The translations under genes and the position numbers were made by a program. The notes under the pieces are model-generated. The model had not been told where the DNA came from. It ran no database searches and saw nothing but the letters and a program-made list of their open reading frames with translations. Shown in pieces: positions 11,506 through 21,535 of a DNA stretch of 64,000 nucleotides (its first letter is position 1; every line of letters starts with the position of its first letter). This DNA comes from Massospora cicadina (taxonomy: Eukaryota > Entomophthoromycota > Entomophthoromycetes > Entomophthorales > Entomophthoraceae): the NCBI GenBank assembly GCA_022478985.1, contig JAKSZP010004208.1, forward strand, positions 57,787 through 121,786, read 5' to 3'.

Positions 11506-11522
11506 TTGGGAGGAGAGGGTAA
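11506..11522 (+). promoter_or_regulatory. Chromovirus C polypurine tract
   Basis: GGGAGGAGAGGGTAA lies immediately before the 3' LTR start TGTCATG. It is the expected site of plus-strand DNA priming. Confidence 0.8.
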
Positions 11523-11845
11523 TGTCATGTTCACATGAAATAATAGTAGGGACCAACCCCAAAGATAAGGCTGGGCGCCAGGAGGCCCAGAGGGTGAAGC
11601 TGCAGGCCCTTCCTGACCTGAGGCACACCCTGGACCAGCGCTGGGTTCAGGCAAAATATGCCAAGGTTGAGACTAGTGGTGTTCCAAACGCCCAGCCCTT
11701 GACATTGAGCCAGGCGTTAAAACAAATCATATGCCAAATAACTGAGTATGGTTCAATTTGGTTTGTTGAGAAGCGTGGTTTCAAAACCAGTTCCATATTT
11801 GAAATAATGTGCTCAGGTCAAATCCAACTTCAATTGATCATTTGA
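11522..11845 (+). CDS. U3-overlapping ORF in the C 3' LTR, unknown function
   Basis: An open frame of 107 residues starts with an ATG that overlaps the first base of the 3' LTR and runs through the beginning of U3. It contains DLRHTLDQRWV and then PLTLSQALKQI. The G LTR (minus, 17,892-17,632) has DLAHMVDEQWV followed by ILTLNELIQQI in the same position, and two more LTR-like sequences at 43,8xx-44,4xx have NTLDERWV and DLSHVVNERWV. Codons differ mainly at third positions between copies. The end of this frame runs up to the solo-LTR insertion. I do not recognise the domain. Position resembles U3-encoded accessory genes of some retroviruses, by analogy only. Confidence 0.5.
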   Translation: MSCSHEIIVGTNPKDKAGRQEAQRVKLQALPDLRHTLDQRWVQAKYAKVETSGVPNAQPLTLSQALKQIICQITEYGSIWFVEKRGFKTSSIFEIMCSGQIQLQLII

Positions 11846-12858
11846 GTTGTCAGGAAGTTGATATGACTGGAAAATATGCTACCCATATTGGCGGATCAAA
11901 GGGGAATCGAGATAAGTCTCAAGATTTACAAAAATGGGATACACAAATTATAATTGAGCAAAATGAGGACATTTGATGAATCGAGAGGAATTACACTGAG
12001 ATTCAATACAAATGGGAGCAACTCGAAAAAGAAAGAAGAATAGAAGATTCCAAGCTGAGGATGCTTCTGGCTGGTGAATCAAGGTATAAAGAGCCTGATG
12101 GAAGATTAAAAAAAATATAGTCATTTATAAGGAAAAGAGGAGCGCAGAAAGGTCTGCGAGATATTTACAATAAAGGTAGAAATAAGGGGCGATAGCTCCA
12201 TATATATTTTATCAAGTTTTATTATAAGAATCAGTGATCCTCATATCATTTGATTTGGTTGCTCAGTGGATAATACCCTGTGCAAATCCAACTTGGCGAC
12301 AGAGGACCCAGGTGCTGAGAATTTTACATGAGTGAAGTCAGTTTTGGCCTATTCAACCAACTTGGATGGCAGCGTTGCCCTATTGGTGAGTTAGTGCTTG
12401 GGTCCACTGCGGCATAACCCCTTTTCCCCATTCAAGCTTAAATATTTTTCCCCAACCAACATTCCTTTTTAGTCAACTTCCAAAATAAACCTTTTCCCCA
12501 TTTAAATTATTTTAAATTTTATGATATTCCAAACGCTCCTGTGCGTAAACCTCTTTGAGGAGGTCTCGCGCTCTGTTACCCTTGCCATTGCAAGTACCTT
12601 GCAGCTTTCCTCGTGCACCATTTGTCCTCCCAGATTCCCTCAACCTTGGTCACTTAGCCCCTTTTAATATGTGCACCACGTCGCCTTTATAGGGTTTTTA
12701 TTATAAAAACCGTGATTTTATGCCCAAGTTGTTATTGCTCCAGCACCCTCTGCTGGGCTCTAATCACTTTAGCACTAACGGCGAGTTCCATGGCGTTGGC
12801 CTGGTGCACCGCGCACTGCCACACTGGGAACATGAGATTTATAGACACTCTCCTTACA
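11523..12858 (+). repeat. Chromovirus C 3' LTR (carries a solo LTR)
   Basis: It starts TGTCATGTTCACATG and ends CTCCTTACA like the 5' LTR. Without the 481-bp solo LTR and one 5-bp duplication it would be 850 bp against 856 bp in the 5' LTR. The GTCGAC of the 5' LTR priming region is GTCAAC here. Confidence 0.9.
11848..12328 (+). mobile_element. Solo LTR inside the C 3' LTR
   Basis: 481 bp, starting TGTCAGGAAG and ending ATTTTACA, flanked by perfect 5-bp duplications TGAGT (11,843-11,847 and 12,329-12,333). The empty site is seen in the C 5' LTR. The interior shares with the E and F LTRs a short hairpin (CGCAGA/TCTGCG, 12,143-12,158), an AATAAA-like stretch and GTTGCTCAGTGG...ACCCTGTGCAA near the 3' end, so it is a relative of those families. 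Confidence 0.88.
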
Positions 12859-13900
12859 GAAAGATCAAATCTAAGGATTGCATTATGATAATTTTGTTAG
12901 CTAACCTTCTCATAGCTAATTTATTAGTTTGAGGAGTAGCAGTATCAAGTATAGGTTGTACAGTTGAGGGTAAAATAAGATCCTGACCGTAAAGAGCCTT
13001 GAAGGGAGACATTCCAATTATACAATGATAGCTAACACTGTATGCTAACATCGCACTAGATAAGTATAGATTCCTACTACTAGATATGTTTGAGGCCATC
13101 TTTAAAAAATGGCTACAAGGGTATCATTAACTAGTTCAACAGCACATTTAGTGGAAGAATTGTAAGAAGCTGTAAACGATTGATATGTAACCATCAATTA
13201 AGTGAGCTCAGAAACTACTTTTGAAATTAGAATTGGTACTATATTCAAATAATAGTACTCTTGGGCTACCATGACGGGTGAAATTTTTTTGAAGTGAAAA
13301 GACGCTGTAGACTCAGAGGTGACAGTATAAACAGAAACAGCCCTAATCCATTTGGTAATATGGTCAATAGCTAATATGGTATAATGGTGTTCATAAGTAG
13401 CAATAGGAAGGGGACACACTACATCAATATTCATAATGGAAAAAAGCTCCAAGGGGCACACAATTTTAAGTTAATATATCAGATTACCACTACGTTGTTT
13501 TTGGCAAATAAGAAATTTTCCAACACATAGTGCACAGTTTCCAGAATATTATCCCAAGAACATTATAATTTTCAACGTCTATAAGATTTAGTGACAGCTC
13601 CAGGCCTGTGGATCAATGAGCCTCCATAATAGTATCAGTACTTGAAGAAGGCAAATAAAAGGTAGCCACTTGGATCCCAACTTCTTTATAAAGAGATCCC
13701 TCTATAATTAAAGTATCATCAGTTAAAAATTGTAGCTTTGCTATAACATCTAAGGAGTCATGATACCATAGTTTAGGCTGCCAAATCAGGTCAAAGATGT
13801 GATCCTCTTCAGTAGTTAATAGGGTCAGTATAGGTAGCCAAGAAAGTTCATCAGAATTTTGGTGTTTAGCTCCAGTACAATGTTAAATTAAAAATTTATA
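12859..13900 (-). pseudogene. Copy B integrase core
   Basis: Minus-strand pieces include SAMLAYSVSYHCIIGMSPF and ALYGQDLILPST (13,060-12,950), and further up ILAIDHITKWIRAVSVYT (13,400-13,330). These are the integrase core as in copy H (ILAIDHLTKWVRA). The zinc-binding part is weak above 13,480. Many stops. Confidence 0.85.
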
Positions 13901-15235
13901 ATTCTGAAGCTTTTAGAGCCCATTTATCTAGCGTCCATCAGGATCTTTCATTTCTTGCAACTATTTTAAGGATGCGTGATCCATGATGATAGTAAAATGT
14001 TTGCCATAAAGATAGGGCCAAAAATGCTTGATGGCTTATAGGACTGAGAGGCACTCCCTCTCAGTAATGCTATAGTTGAGTTCTGCTGTGGAAAGTGTCG
14101 GAATTTTAACCAGATGAAATCCTCCAATGATTAATTATTATTTGGGATCATATGGATAATCCTGGCGGAATGGCTTATTGATTGACTTTCATGTTATTAC
14201 AATATGATTGCTGGTTAGTTGCTCCCCAATTGGGGTTGTGACAAAATTAGTACTCTGCCAAGTTTGGAATTAGGTTCGAGTGGGGCCAATTAGTGGCCTC
14301 AAATTGGTATAAGGATCACCGGTTACTAATAGCTGAGGATGATCCAATTAGTATCAGTCAGTGGAATTAGTGTTTGACACCAACTGCCATTCATGGACTA
14401 TTGTTGGATTTCTGGCAGAAAGCCAATGTATTCGCTTCAAATGTTCATTTATGAATCTGCTGCCTGTACTGATGATCTGATGTTGGCAGATCCAACAATT
14501 ATGAGTTCAAGGTTGCCAAAGTTGTTTCCAGTGCCTCATTTGTTTTTGAGATAAGATGAGAAGAGATGTTGGTAAGATGATGAGATATACCAATTCAAAG
14601 CAAGTGACCAAAGTTGTTTCCAGCACATTATTATCAACTCGAAGGTTGAACCCAAATTTGACATTTATCTAGATTAATTATTTATATGGCTAATTGGCGA
14701 CTTAAGGCCAAGGATTAGCCAAAACTAATTCAGACATCAGGAAGGACAGAGTGAGAGGGTTGACGCCAGGGAAGAGAATAATGTAGTAGAAGAAGAATAG
14801 TGGTTGGCTGGAAGAACCAGCAGAAGAGCCAATAGGTTGGCAGTGGGCACAGTAGCTCTTTTGTAAATAGTATAAATACCTGGCGCTTCCTTCTCAATAA
14901 ATATCTCCCTTTGATCATTCTCTTTTATGATTTAAGTTTATTTTTAAATTGTTGTTTAGGGAATGAGGCTAGGGGATCCACAAATGGCGCGGGTGACATG
15001 CCATGGGGTTAGCTGGTGCTGCTGGCCCTGACGCCCAAAATGAAATGTCAAGGGCTTACCAGTCTTCATACTGGTTAGCCTGCCAACTAGCAGAGCCCAT
15101 AGTCGATTTTCTGATAGAAAGGGTTTTACTATATTAGGCGATAGGATGATCTACTAGGTTGAAGCTGTGCTGAGCCAGATTAGCCCCAATAGCTACATCA
15201 CTGGCATTGGTAAATAAGAGAAAAGGTTTTAAAAA
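13900..15235 (-). pseudogene. Copy B RNase H, split by a solo LTR
   Basis: The upper piece encodes PFLLFTNASDVAIGANL and VDHPIA*YSKTLS (15,235-15,117), the lower piece TLSTAELNYSITERECLSV (14,095-14,035). The pieces join exactly across the solo LTR and its GAAAG duplication. The first RNase H Asp is Asn in TNASD (TDAS expected). Confidence 0.85.
14096..15116. mobile_element. Solo LTR-like insertion with GAAAG duplication
   Basis: 1,021 bp inserted in copy B RNase H, with GAAAG at 14,091-14,095 and 15,117-15,121. It starts TGTCGGAATT and ends TTCTGATA, so the right end is not CA. It has a TATA box-like GTATAAATACC (about 14,869-14,879) and AATAAATA shortly after (about 14,897), as expected for a promoter plus poly(A) signal on the plus strand. 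No coding capacity seen. Confidence 0.75.
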
Positions 15236-16130
15236 TCAGGATGAGCTAAGATTGGAGCACTGATATAGGATTGACATAAAAGATCAAATGGTTGCTGTTG
15301 TGACTCTTCCCATAAGAAGGGAACTTCCTTATGCATTATGTAAACTAAAGGTTCAAAAATTTCAGAAAAAATTGTAAATTGTTGGTAATAACCAATCATC
15401 CTTAAAAACACTTGAGTATCACGTAAGCTATTAGAAACAGGCATGTCTATGATAGCTTGAATCTTCTCATACAAGGGTAATATTCCTTTGCGATTAATCT
15501 TATGGTTAAGAATTCCATCTTGGTTTTAAAAAAAGCACACTTAAATGGCTTTAGATTAAGAGAAGCTCGGCGCATTCTGCAAATTACATCCTAAAATGGG
15601 CTAAATGCTCGTTGAAAGTATGGGAAAAACAGCAACATCGTCTTAATTAATGAGAACGCAGATAAAATCTATAAATCACCAAATAAGTAATCCATGGCTC
15701 TTTGAAAAATAGCAAGGGAATTACAAAGCCCCTGCGGCATATGAGTAGGTTCAAATAACCCCTTACTAGAAATTTAAGCAAATTCTTGACGATCTTCAGA
15801 AGCCAGTTCAAAATTTCCAGTAACCACTAGTAAGATCCTTGGCTGAAAAAAACTGTGATCCAGACAGTAGTCTTAATGAATCATCAATGCTAGGTAATGG
15901 ATACAAATCTTTTTTAAAAGCATTAAGATGACAAAATATAACCACCATATAACCTCCATCCTTCTATGTGTAAGAAGTAGAGAGAAGCCCATGGACCTTG
16001 TATAGGAGTTAATAGTCCAGCTTTAACGAGTTGTTTTAATTCCACAGAAACTTGAGCCTAATCAACTTTAGATTTTTGATAAGGCTGAGCTAAATAGGGG
16101 AGTATCACCTGCTTTTGCTTGATGCTGCAC
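15229..16130 (-). pseudogene. Copy B reverse transcriptase
   Basis: The minus strand encodes the thumb/connection (LRDTQVFLRMIGYYQQF) at 15,450-15,350, degraded palm sequences at 15,600-15,700, and SSKGLFEPTHMPQGLCNSL with FQRAMD at about 15,780-15,690. Finger blocks occur at 15,940-16,010 (PIQGPWAS). Stops and shifts are frequent; the YxDD site is not clean. Confidence 0.8.
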
Positions 16131-16365
16131 ATTTACGATAGCCCAAAATCTCCAGAATCATTAGCAAATATATCCGCATATTCTTAAATTAAAGCCTCTG
16201 CTGCTCGTTGTTGTTCAAGCTTAATTGAATCTCCATATTCAACTTTGACCCTATCAATGATAGGTAAGCCATCCAGCCCAAAAAAACTTAACTTTACACA
16301 TCCAGTGATAGATTCTATTTCATCTACAGGAGTAGGCCACACATCAGCGATATGGTTGTTTCAAT

Positions 16366-16600
16366 TTAATTGCATATGTGAGAGGTGAGATTAGCTAATA
16401 AATCTAGAATAGTTCCACTATATGCGGGATCAAGGATACTTGGGCAAATTAAGGCCTCCAGATGGGAGATGTTAAGGTTATCTAAAATCTCTAAGACATT
16501 ATCAGCTGGCACTAATAATTGCAATCCAGTTTCCATTATAGCTTGAGCTTTAGGAGGAATAGTAATTGCTTTGATAGAGTATAAAGTTAACAATTTGTAT
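16366..16600 (-). pseudogene. Copy B dUTPase-like domain
   Basis: The minus strand encodes LYSIKAITIPPKAQAIMETG, then SILDPAYSGTILDLLANL. This matches dUTPase in order: the strand with ITIPP..A..ETGL, then the third block VIDPxYxGxIxVxxxN. The Asp and Tyr of the third block are kept (LDPAYSG). It is the best preserved third block of the five copies. Motif 2 (PRSSLA) is not recognisable. The frame is open for 75 residues and ends near the break with element G. Confidence 0.7.
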
Positions 16601-16743
16601 GAACAAACTGATGAAGTAGGAAAATAGTTTTAGGTCCCAATATTCAGTATACAAGACGAGTGGGAGTTAGGATATTTCAATAGACAAGCACGTCATTCAA
16701 GTTTGCCCTTGTCATTTTAAAACTTTTAAAATCAAAGGTACTC

Positions 16744-17892
16744 TGTCATGATGGTGGCAAATAAAGTTTAGACTAGCCTGCCAGCCTGGAAGCCCAAACA
16801 CCCAGAAGGCAAGACCAAATTCCAGAGGCGCTGCTACCAGAACAACTTTAGATTGTGAAATGTGAAAATTGACCAGCGAAAGCATAAGGTCGCAATTGTG
16901 AAAAACAACCCTGCGATGAACCAGGATGTCATGGCACCCAGGGCCCTCAGGTTTGGGTGTTGGGAAAATTAGGATTGGATTAGGGTGGTTTAAATTCTTC
17001 ATAAATAAAAACCAGTTTCATAGGGTATGGAATTTTAGTTAATTTCAAAATTGGAAAATCAACTGTTAACCTTATCAGTGTGTACAGCTGCTTAAATAGA
17101 CGCTTGATCTGGGAAAAGCTTAGTAAAACAGAGGATTGGAGCCCACAAAGATTCGCCTAACCAGGTGAACTTTGAGTGCAGGGAAATGAATTAATTCAAA
17201 CTGACTTTGAAATTGCTGGCGGCAGGCTAAGTCGCTATAAATTCATCCATGGACATCCAATTTGCCAATTTTTTAGTTTTGATGACTAGAGCAACAGCGT
17301 CCCAACCAATGGGCAATGGGAACCTCCCAAGGCCATCCCACGTAGAGGTGGTTCCATGAGGTCAGGAACAGGTTCATGATGACTAAACTTCCCGCACCCA
17401 GTTGATCCAGCATCTGTTGGACCTGACGAGAACTGTTGGATGTGGGTTCTGATACTGTGGGGAGGGTTTTGAACTGGCGTTAACATTTCCCAATAGCCCA
17501 ATGCCATTGAGTTTTGCTTACAATTCTACATTTGATACTTCATTATATGAAATTGTGGCCTGTCAGGCTTTGTTGCCTTGGGCGTGGGGCTCTCAGGTTT
17601 TGATGCCAAAGGCTCATTGCCCTCAATTTGTTCAAACCTTTCCGTCCAAAATGATGTCAGCCATCCAAAAGCTCAGCACAAATTTCTTGATTTGTTGTAT
17701 TAATTCATTCAAAGTTAATATGGGGACTAGTGGCAGGATCCTTAAAGGGTAGATTGTTACCCATTGCTCATCTACCATATGAGCAAGGTCGCCCTGTGTG
17801 ATGAGAGGGGCAGCTGGCCTTTTTGGGCCCTTTTTGATGGAAATGGGAATGCCACCTAATCCAAATGGAGGGGATGTTCCTCCAGACTTACA
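16744..17892 (-). repeat. Chromovirus G 3' LTR
   Basis: On the minus strand, AAAAAAGGGTAA (17,893-17,904) is followed by TGTAAGTCTGG at 17,892; the same PPT-to-TG form as in C (AGAGGGTAA then TGTCATG). The proposed end ATGACA lies at 16,744, giving 1,149 bp. The LTR begins with an open frame carrying the U3 motif. Copy E sits 54 bp beyond its start. The lower edge is less sure. Confidence 0.65.
17632..17892 (-). CDS. U3-overlapping ORF in the G LTR, unknown function
   Basis: From the first base of the LTR the minus strand is open for 86 codons to a TGA at 17,634-17,632. It encodes IPISIKKGPKRPAAPLITQ, then DLAHMVDEQWV, then ILTLNELIQQIKKF. A stop (TAA) precedes the LTR in this frame and there is no ATG near the start, so it may be a fragment or use another start. 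Its relation to the C ORF is at protein level, with different codons. Confidence 0.45.
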   Translation of the reverse strand, partial: CKSGGTSPPFGLGGIPISIKKGPKRPAAPLITQGDLAHMVDEQWVTIYPLRILPLVPILTLNELIQQIKKFVLSFWMADIILDGKV

Positions 17893-17946
17893 TTACCCTT
17901 TTTTGCCAAAAGGGGGTGCCACCACAAGGGATTTGAGTAAGGGCCA

Positions 17947-18483
17947 TGTAAACTTTTTGGCGGATACGGCTTATTTCCACTGAACAAGTTGCACAGGGTT
18001 TAGTCCTCTGAGCAACGGCCAAATACTAAGGAGATCATTGGTCCTTCAAGTAAACGTAATAAACTTATATAAAAATATGAGGCAATCGCCCCAACTGCAC
18101 TACTTATTTATTTTAATATGATATAAATAGCAGACCCTCTCTGCTTATGCTATCTACTTATTCCTACTCACTTCTTCTTTATTCCTCTCTTCCTTCTACT
18201 AAAAAAACCTCTCTCTTCTCTCTCTTGCTCAACCCTTAACCCTCAGTATTCCTCAACAGATTCGACACATTTTGCTTAGTCAATTTAAATTTTGCTATTA
18301 ATGTAGAATTCGTTCGATCATTGAGGCTTCAATGGAATTTCCTCAATTACCAAACCCTAATTGATTTGATCAATTCACCTCACATTGCTCTAACCTATTA
18401 CTCGCCCTTGGAGCTTTCTTTGCATCTAATTAACAATTCAATGGAACACTATCTTATCACCCAGTCATATTGAAAGCTTGACA
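17947..18483 (-). repeat. Copy E 3' LTR
   Basis: 537 bp; on the minus strand it runs from TGTCAAGCTTTC to GTTTACA. It has an AT-rich TATA-like region and the hairpin AGCAGA/TCTGCT at 18,129-18,145. It is closely similar to 23,553-24,091 along its whole length. Confidence 0.93.
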
Positions 18484-18494
18484 CTACCCCCCTT
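18484..18494 (-). promoter_or_regulatory. Copy E polypurine tract
   Basis: On the minus strand, AAGGGGGGTAG immediately precedes the LTR start TGTCAAG. The same GGGGGTA form occurs before the LTRs of F, H and the TRIM-like element. Confidence 0.8.
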
Positions 18495-18539
18495 GACTGG
18501 AAAATAAGCATCTATTGCTTGTAGGGCCAAAGGAACTTT

Positions 18540-19480
18540 GCGTGTACTCAGTTGATTATCCAACCACCTTGGGCTCCTTAATGGTGTAGGCATCAGCCCC
18601 GGTCTTCTCAATGATCTTAAATGGTCTGCTCAATATGCTGGTGAGCTTGTTTCTTCTTCTGAACCCATGTTGGTCATGAAACAGGACCAATTCCCCTACC
18701 CCAAACTTTGGAAGACTGCTGCATCTACATTGATCAGCCGCATGATCCCAAATCTTCTTGGCAAGACTAGTGGAATATGCCTCAGTTTGGAGCTTAATTA
18801 GTGTGTTTGTTAGGTTAGACAGATAGCGGTGGGGCTCAAATCCACTGGTATCCTCTACACAGGAGTAAAGCAATTCAGGCAGTGCTTGATGTCGTCCATA
18901 GAGCAATTGGAATGGACTCTTACCAGTTGCTGAGTGGTAGTTGATATTGTATGAAAAGACAGCGGTGGATAAAAGGGTGCTCCAGTCTGACAGCCGCTCA
19001 TTTATGAGCTTGCATAAAATATTTACCAAGGTCCCATTGACCCATTCCACCATACCGTTAGATTCAGGGTGGTAAGGGGTAGTTAAAACCCCGTGGATTG
19101 CCATGAGCTCGTTCAACTTGGCAATATATGTGTGTGAAATTGGATCCGTTGTCCATTAGGATAAATTGCGGACAACCATGGCGCTGTATAACAAACTCCA
19201 GGATGAATTTGGTGGTAGTGACAGCCCCCAAATCCTTGATAGCCCCTGCTTCCACCCATCTTGTCAAATGGTCAATGGCAACTATTATTTATTTGGAGCA
19301 GTTTGCGCCAGTTGGCAGAGGACCCACCACGTCTAATGAAACTGTATGCCATGTGACTGAGGCTTAAGTAACTGGTAGGTGGGTTTTTGGTGGAATGGTT
19401 TCTCCACTTGGCACTGATGGCACCAAACCAACCGTCTCAAGCACATTGTAGTGCATACTCTCCCAATAGTAGAAGGGTCA
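18540..19480 (-). pseudogene. Copy E integrase, DDE residues kept
   Basis: Going down: a zinc-binding end with WCHQCQVEKPFHQK (about 19,440-19,390), core VSLDVVGPLPT (about 19,345-19,310, first Asp), [10 protein letters not shown] (19,160-19,130, second Asp), [19 protein letters not shown] (19,085-19,030, Glu), then GVGELVLFHDQHGF and the GPF-like module (SRPFKIIEKTGADAYTI). The 186-residue stretch 18,556-19,116 is open. A frameshift at about 19,110 and stops higher up break the protein. Confidence 0.9.
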
Positions 19481-19689
19481 TAAGAACTCCATCGTCTTTT
19501 TCAACCCTCCATGACCTACCACCCTATGGGCATCCCTAATGATTGCAGGCCTGGCAGAGGGTTTTGGGAAACTCAGCGTTGATTCCCCCATCCACTTATA
19601 TAAATTCCAATGCGCAAGAATAAATCCTGCCTAAGCCCATCTAAAACTTTGATCACGGGCAGTGGCTCATTATGATATTTTCCCACAAT

Positions 19690-20110
19690 CATTTTTTGTA
19701 CATTATGTCTGCCACATCTGCTATAATGGCGACTGTGGGTAATCGGGAAAGATAGTCCACATTCTGATGCTTCGCCCCTGGCCTATGCATGATCTCAAAA
19801 TCATAACTTGAAGCTTCAAAGCCCATCGCACGAGCCTCCCTTTAGGCTCCCACAGGTTCTGTAGCCAGCGCAATGAGGCATGATCTGTTACAACTTTGAA
19901 TTTCGCCCCATGGAGGTAGACCCAGAATTGTTTATATGCATAGATTACCACTAAACACTCCTGCTCAGTCATGGTGTAATTCCGTTAAGGGCCAGTTAAA
20001 CAGCAGCTGCAAATTGCAATGGGGTGCTCCACACCATCATCGACTTTTTGGGATAACACAGCCCCTACAGCAGAAGGCAAAGCGTCCATTTTCATGAAAA
20101 ACTCTTTTTT
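19690..20110 (-). pseudogene. Copy E RNase H
   Basis: The minus strand encodes MTEQECLVVIYAYKQFWVYL, then FKVVTDHASLRWLQN and GRLVRWALKLQ (19,972-19,770). This is the second half of Ty3 RNase H with the Glu and the Asp of TDHASL. The first half (20,110-19,990) has shifts and a poly-T run. Confidence 0.85.
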
Positions 20111-21000
20111 TTAAATTGGAATATTGTAAAACAGGTTTGCTAGCCAACGCAGTTCATAATACATCAAAAGCAGTTTGACATCAATCCATCCAGTTGAAGG
20201 CAGCGTTTTTCTAAAGTAGCTCAAAGAGTTGAGCCCCAATACAGCTGAAGTTGGTAATGAACCGCCAGTAATAATTGACCATCCCCAAGAACACCTGAAT
20301 ATCCCGCTTATTGCTTGGCCAAGTTACCTTGTGAATGCTTCCACCTTGGCTGGCTGAGGGCTAAGCTCTTTGGAGTCTACCACAAAGCCGAGGTATTCCA
20401 ATTGTTCCTTAAAAGTGACACTTTCGGGGCTTATATTGATATTAGCATCAGCTAGGCAGAATACTTGCTCCAGGTGTCCAAGGTGCCTGTGAACGTCCGC
20501 GAAAATATGTTGATATTGTCAAGGTAGATAAGAACGCAAGAAAGCTTTAGGTCACCCAAAATAGTGTCCATAGCCCGCTGGAACGTAGCAGGGGCATTTC
20601 ACAAACCCTGTGGCATACGTGTAGGCTGGAACAATCCCTTTGAGGCAATTATCACGCACTTTTCTTGTTCCACCACTAGCAACTCGATCTGCCAGTACCC
20701 TGATATCAGGTCCATAGCAGATAAATAATTGGTCCCACATAACTGATCTAAAGCATCATCAATTCGCGTAAGTGGGTACAAATCTTTTTTCATAATGCTT
20801 TTAAGCTTCTGATAATTGATCACTACTCGATTGGAGACACCTTTCTTTTTGACAATGAGCACCGGAGATGCCCAGGGACTCTTTGACTGCTCCAACATTC
20901 CATGTTCCACCAATGTATCTATTTCTGCAGATATAACTTCTTCTGCTGCCTTCAAGCGTCAGATAGGTCATGACCTGATAGGGGTGGTCTCCCATGTCCA
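20110..21000 (-). pseudogene. Copy E reverse transcriptase, YLDD changed to YLDN
   Basis: Blocks: SPWASPVLIVKKKGVSNRVV (about 20,890-20,830), INYQKLKSIMKKDLYPLTRI, LSAMDLISGYWQIEL, ASKGLFQPTRMPQGL (20,650-20,599), QRAMDTILGDLKLSCVLIYL. The catalytic box reads Tyr-Leu-Asp-Asn (20,515-20,526): the second Asp (GAT) has become Asn (AAT) in a former CpG. Such an enzyme should be inactive. Confidence 0.9.
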
Positions 21001-21209
21001 CCCAATACATGACCCCGCAAGCGCAACCCAAGTTATGATCATCAGTTGCAAAAATGCTGTGATATTTCTAGAACAGATCCATCACCCTGTCCTTCTGATC
21101 CTCCAATAGACCAGTTAGCTCCTCCTGCGGAACCACCATCATTACGCTGAAGGTGTTTTTTTGAGGCAAGCCAAGATCTTCCCAGGAACCAAAGTCATGT
21201 ACCTGGTGG

Positions 21210-21500
21210 ACCTCATCAATAGGGACCAGGTGCAGGTAAGCCACCACTTGGTGTCGCTGAACCTTCATCACCTCTTTTTTCAGATTCGCTATCAACACCT
21301 TCACTTCCCCCTGCCCTGGTAACAGTAACCCAGGAGCCACATGAGGTTCAAGCCGCGATTGTTGATAAGGCCCCACAACCTCTCCGTACAGACCTCCCAG
21401 TATATCAATTTTGAGCTCTGTCCCAATTATGACCTGATGCCCAGAAGGGATAGTCCAAGCATTCACAGCTCGTAGCGGAACCCCTTTGAACTCATAAATC
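21210..21500 (-). pseudogene. Copy E dUTPase-like domain
   Basis: Within an open frame of 154 residues (21,532-21,068) the order AVNAWTIPSGHQVIIGTELK, GGLYGEVVGPYQQS, PGLLLPGQGEVKVLIANLKK and QVVAYLHL matches dUTPase strand by strand: AEDVTIPxGxxxLVPTGL, GTYGRIAPRSS, GVIDxDYRGEVxVxLxN and RIAQLIL. The motif-2 Ser and the motif-3 Asp are replaced (PYQQSR, LLLPGQG), so catalysis is unlikely; a structural role is possible. It lies between protease and RT. Confidence 0.75.
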
Positions 21501-21535
21501 TGGTTTGGAATTATTTGGGTCTTCTGCTTCATCTG

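Larger units (their letters stand above)
6412..12858 (+). mobile_element. Chromovirus C (Ty3/Gypsy with chromodomain)
   Basis: Two LTRs start TGTCATGTTCACATG and end CTCCTTACA (6,412-7,267 and 11,523-12,858). The internal part holds protease, RT, RNase H, integrase and chromodomain on the plus strand. Flanks are GAGAG (6,407-6,411) and GAAAG (12,859-12,863). It sits inside the integrase gene of copy B. The 3' LTR is longer because of a solo LTR. Gag is not recognisable and the internal region before the protease is only about 770 bp, so Gag seems truncated. Confidence 0.9.
5600..16740 (-). mobile_element. Ty3/Gypsy copy B (dUTPase type), split by C and by a solo LTR
   Basis: Minus-strand pieces occur in the expected reverse order: LTR, integrase C-terminus (6,141-6,411), integrase core (12,859-13,460), RNase H (13,920-15,230), RT (15,229-16,130), dUTPase-like domain (16,366-16,600). 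The first gap is chromovirus C, whose flanks GAGAG and GAAAG are a near-match duplication. The second is a solo LTR flanked by GAAAG. Gag and protease are missing: the copy ends next to the G LTR at 16,744. Confidence 0.8.

Noticed and set aside
11141..11654. Long minus-strand frames of 121 and 145 residues
   Set aside because: They are shadows opposite the chromodomain, PPT and U3 of element C, whose plus-strand features are well supported.
17501..17752. Plus-strand integrase fragment (frame with LSFAYNSTF)
   Set aside because: The region is better explained as the minus-strand G LTR, with PPT and TG start at its edge; the plus-strand resemblance is short.
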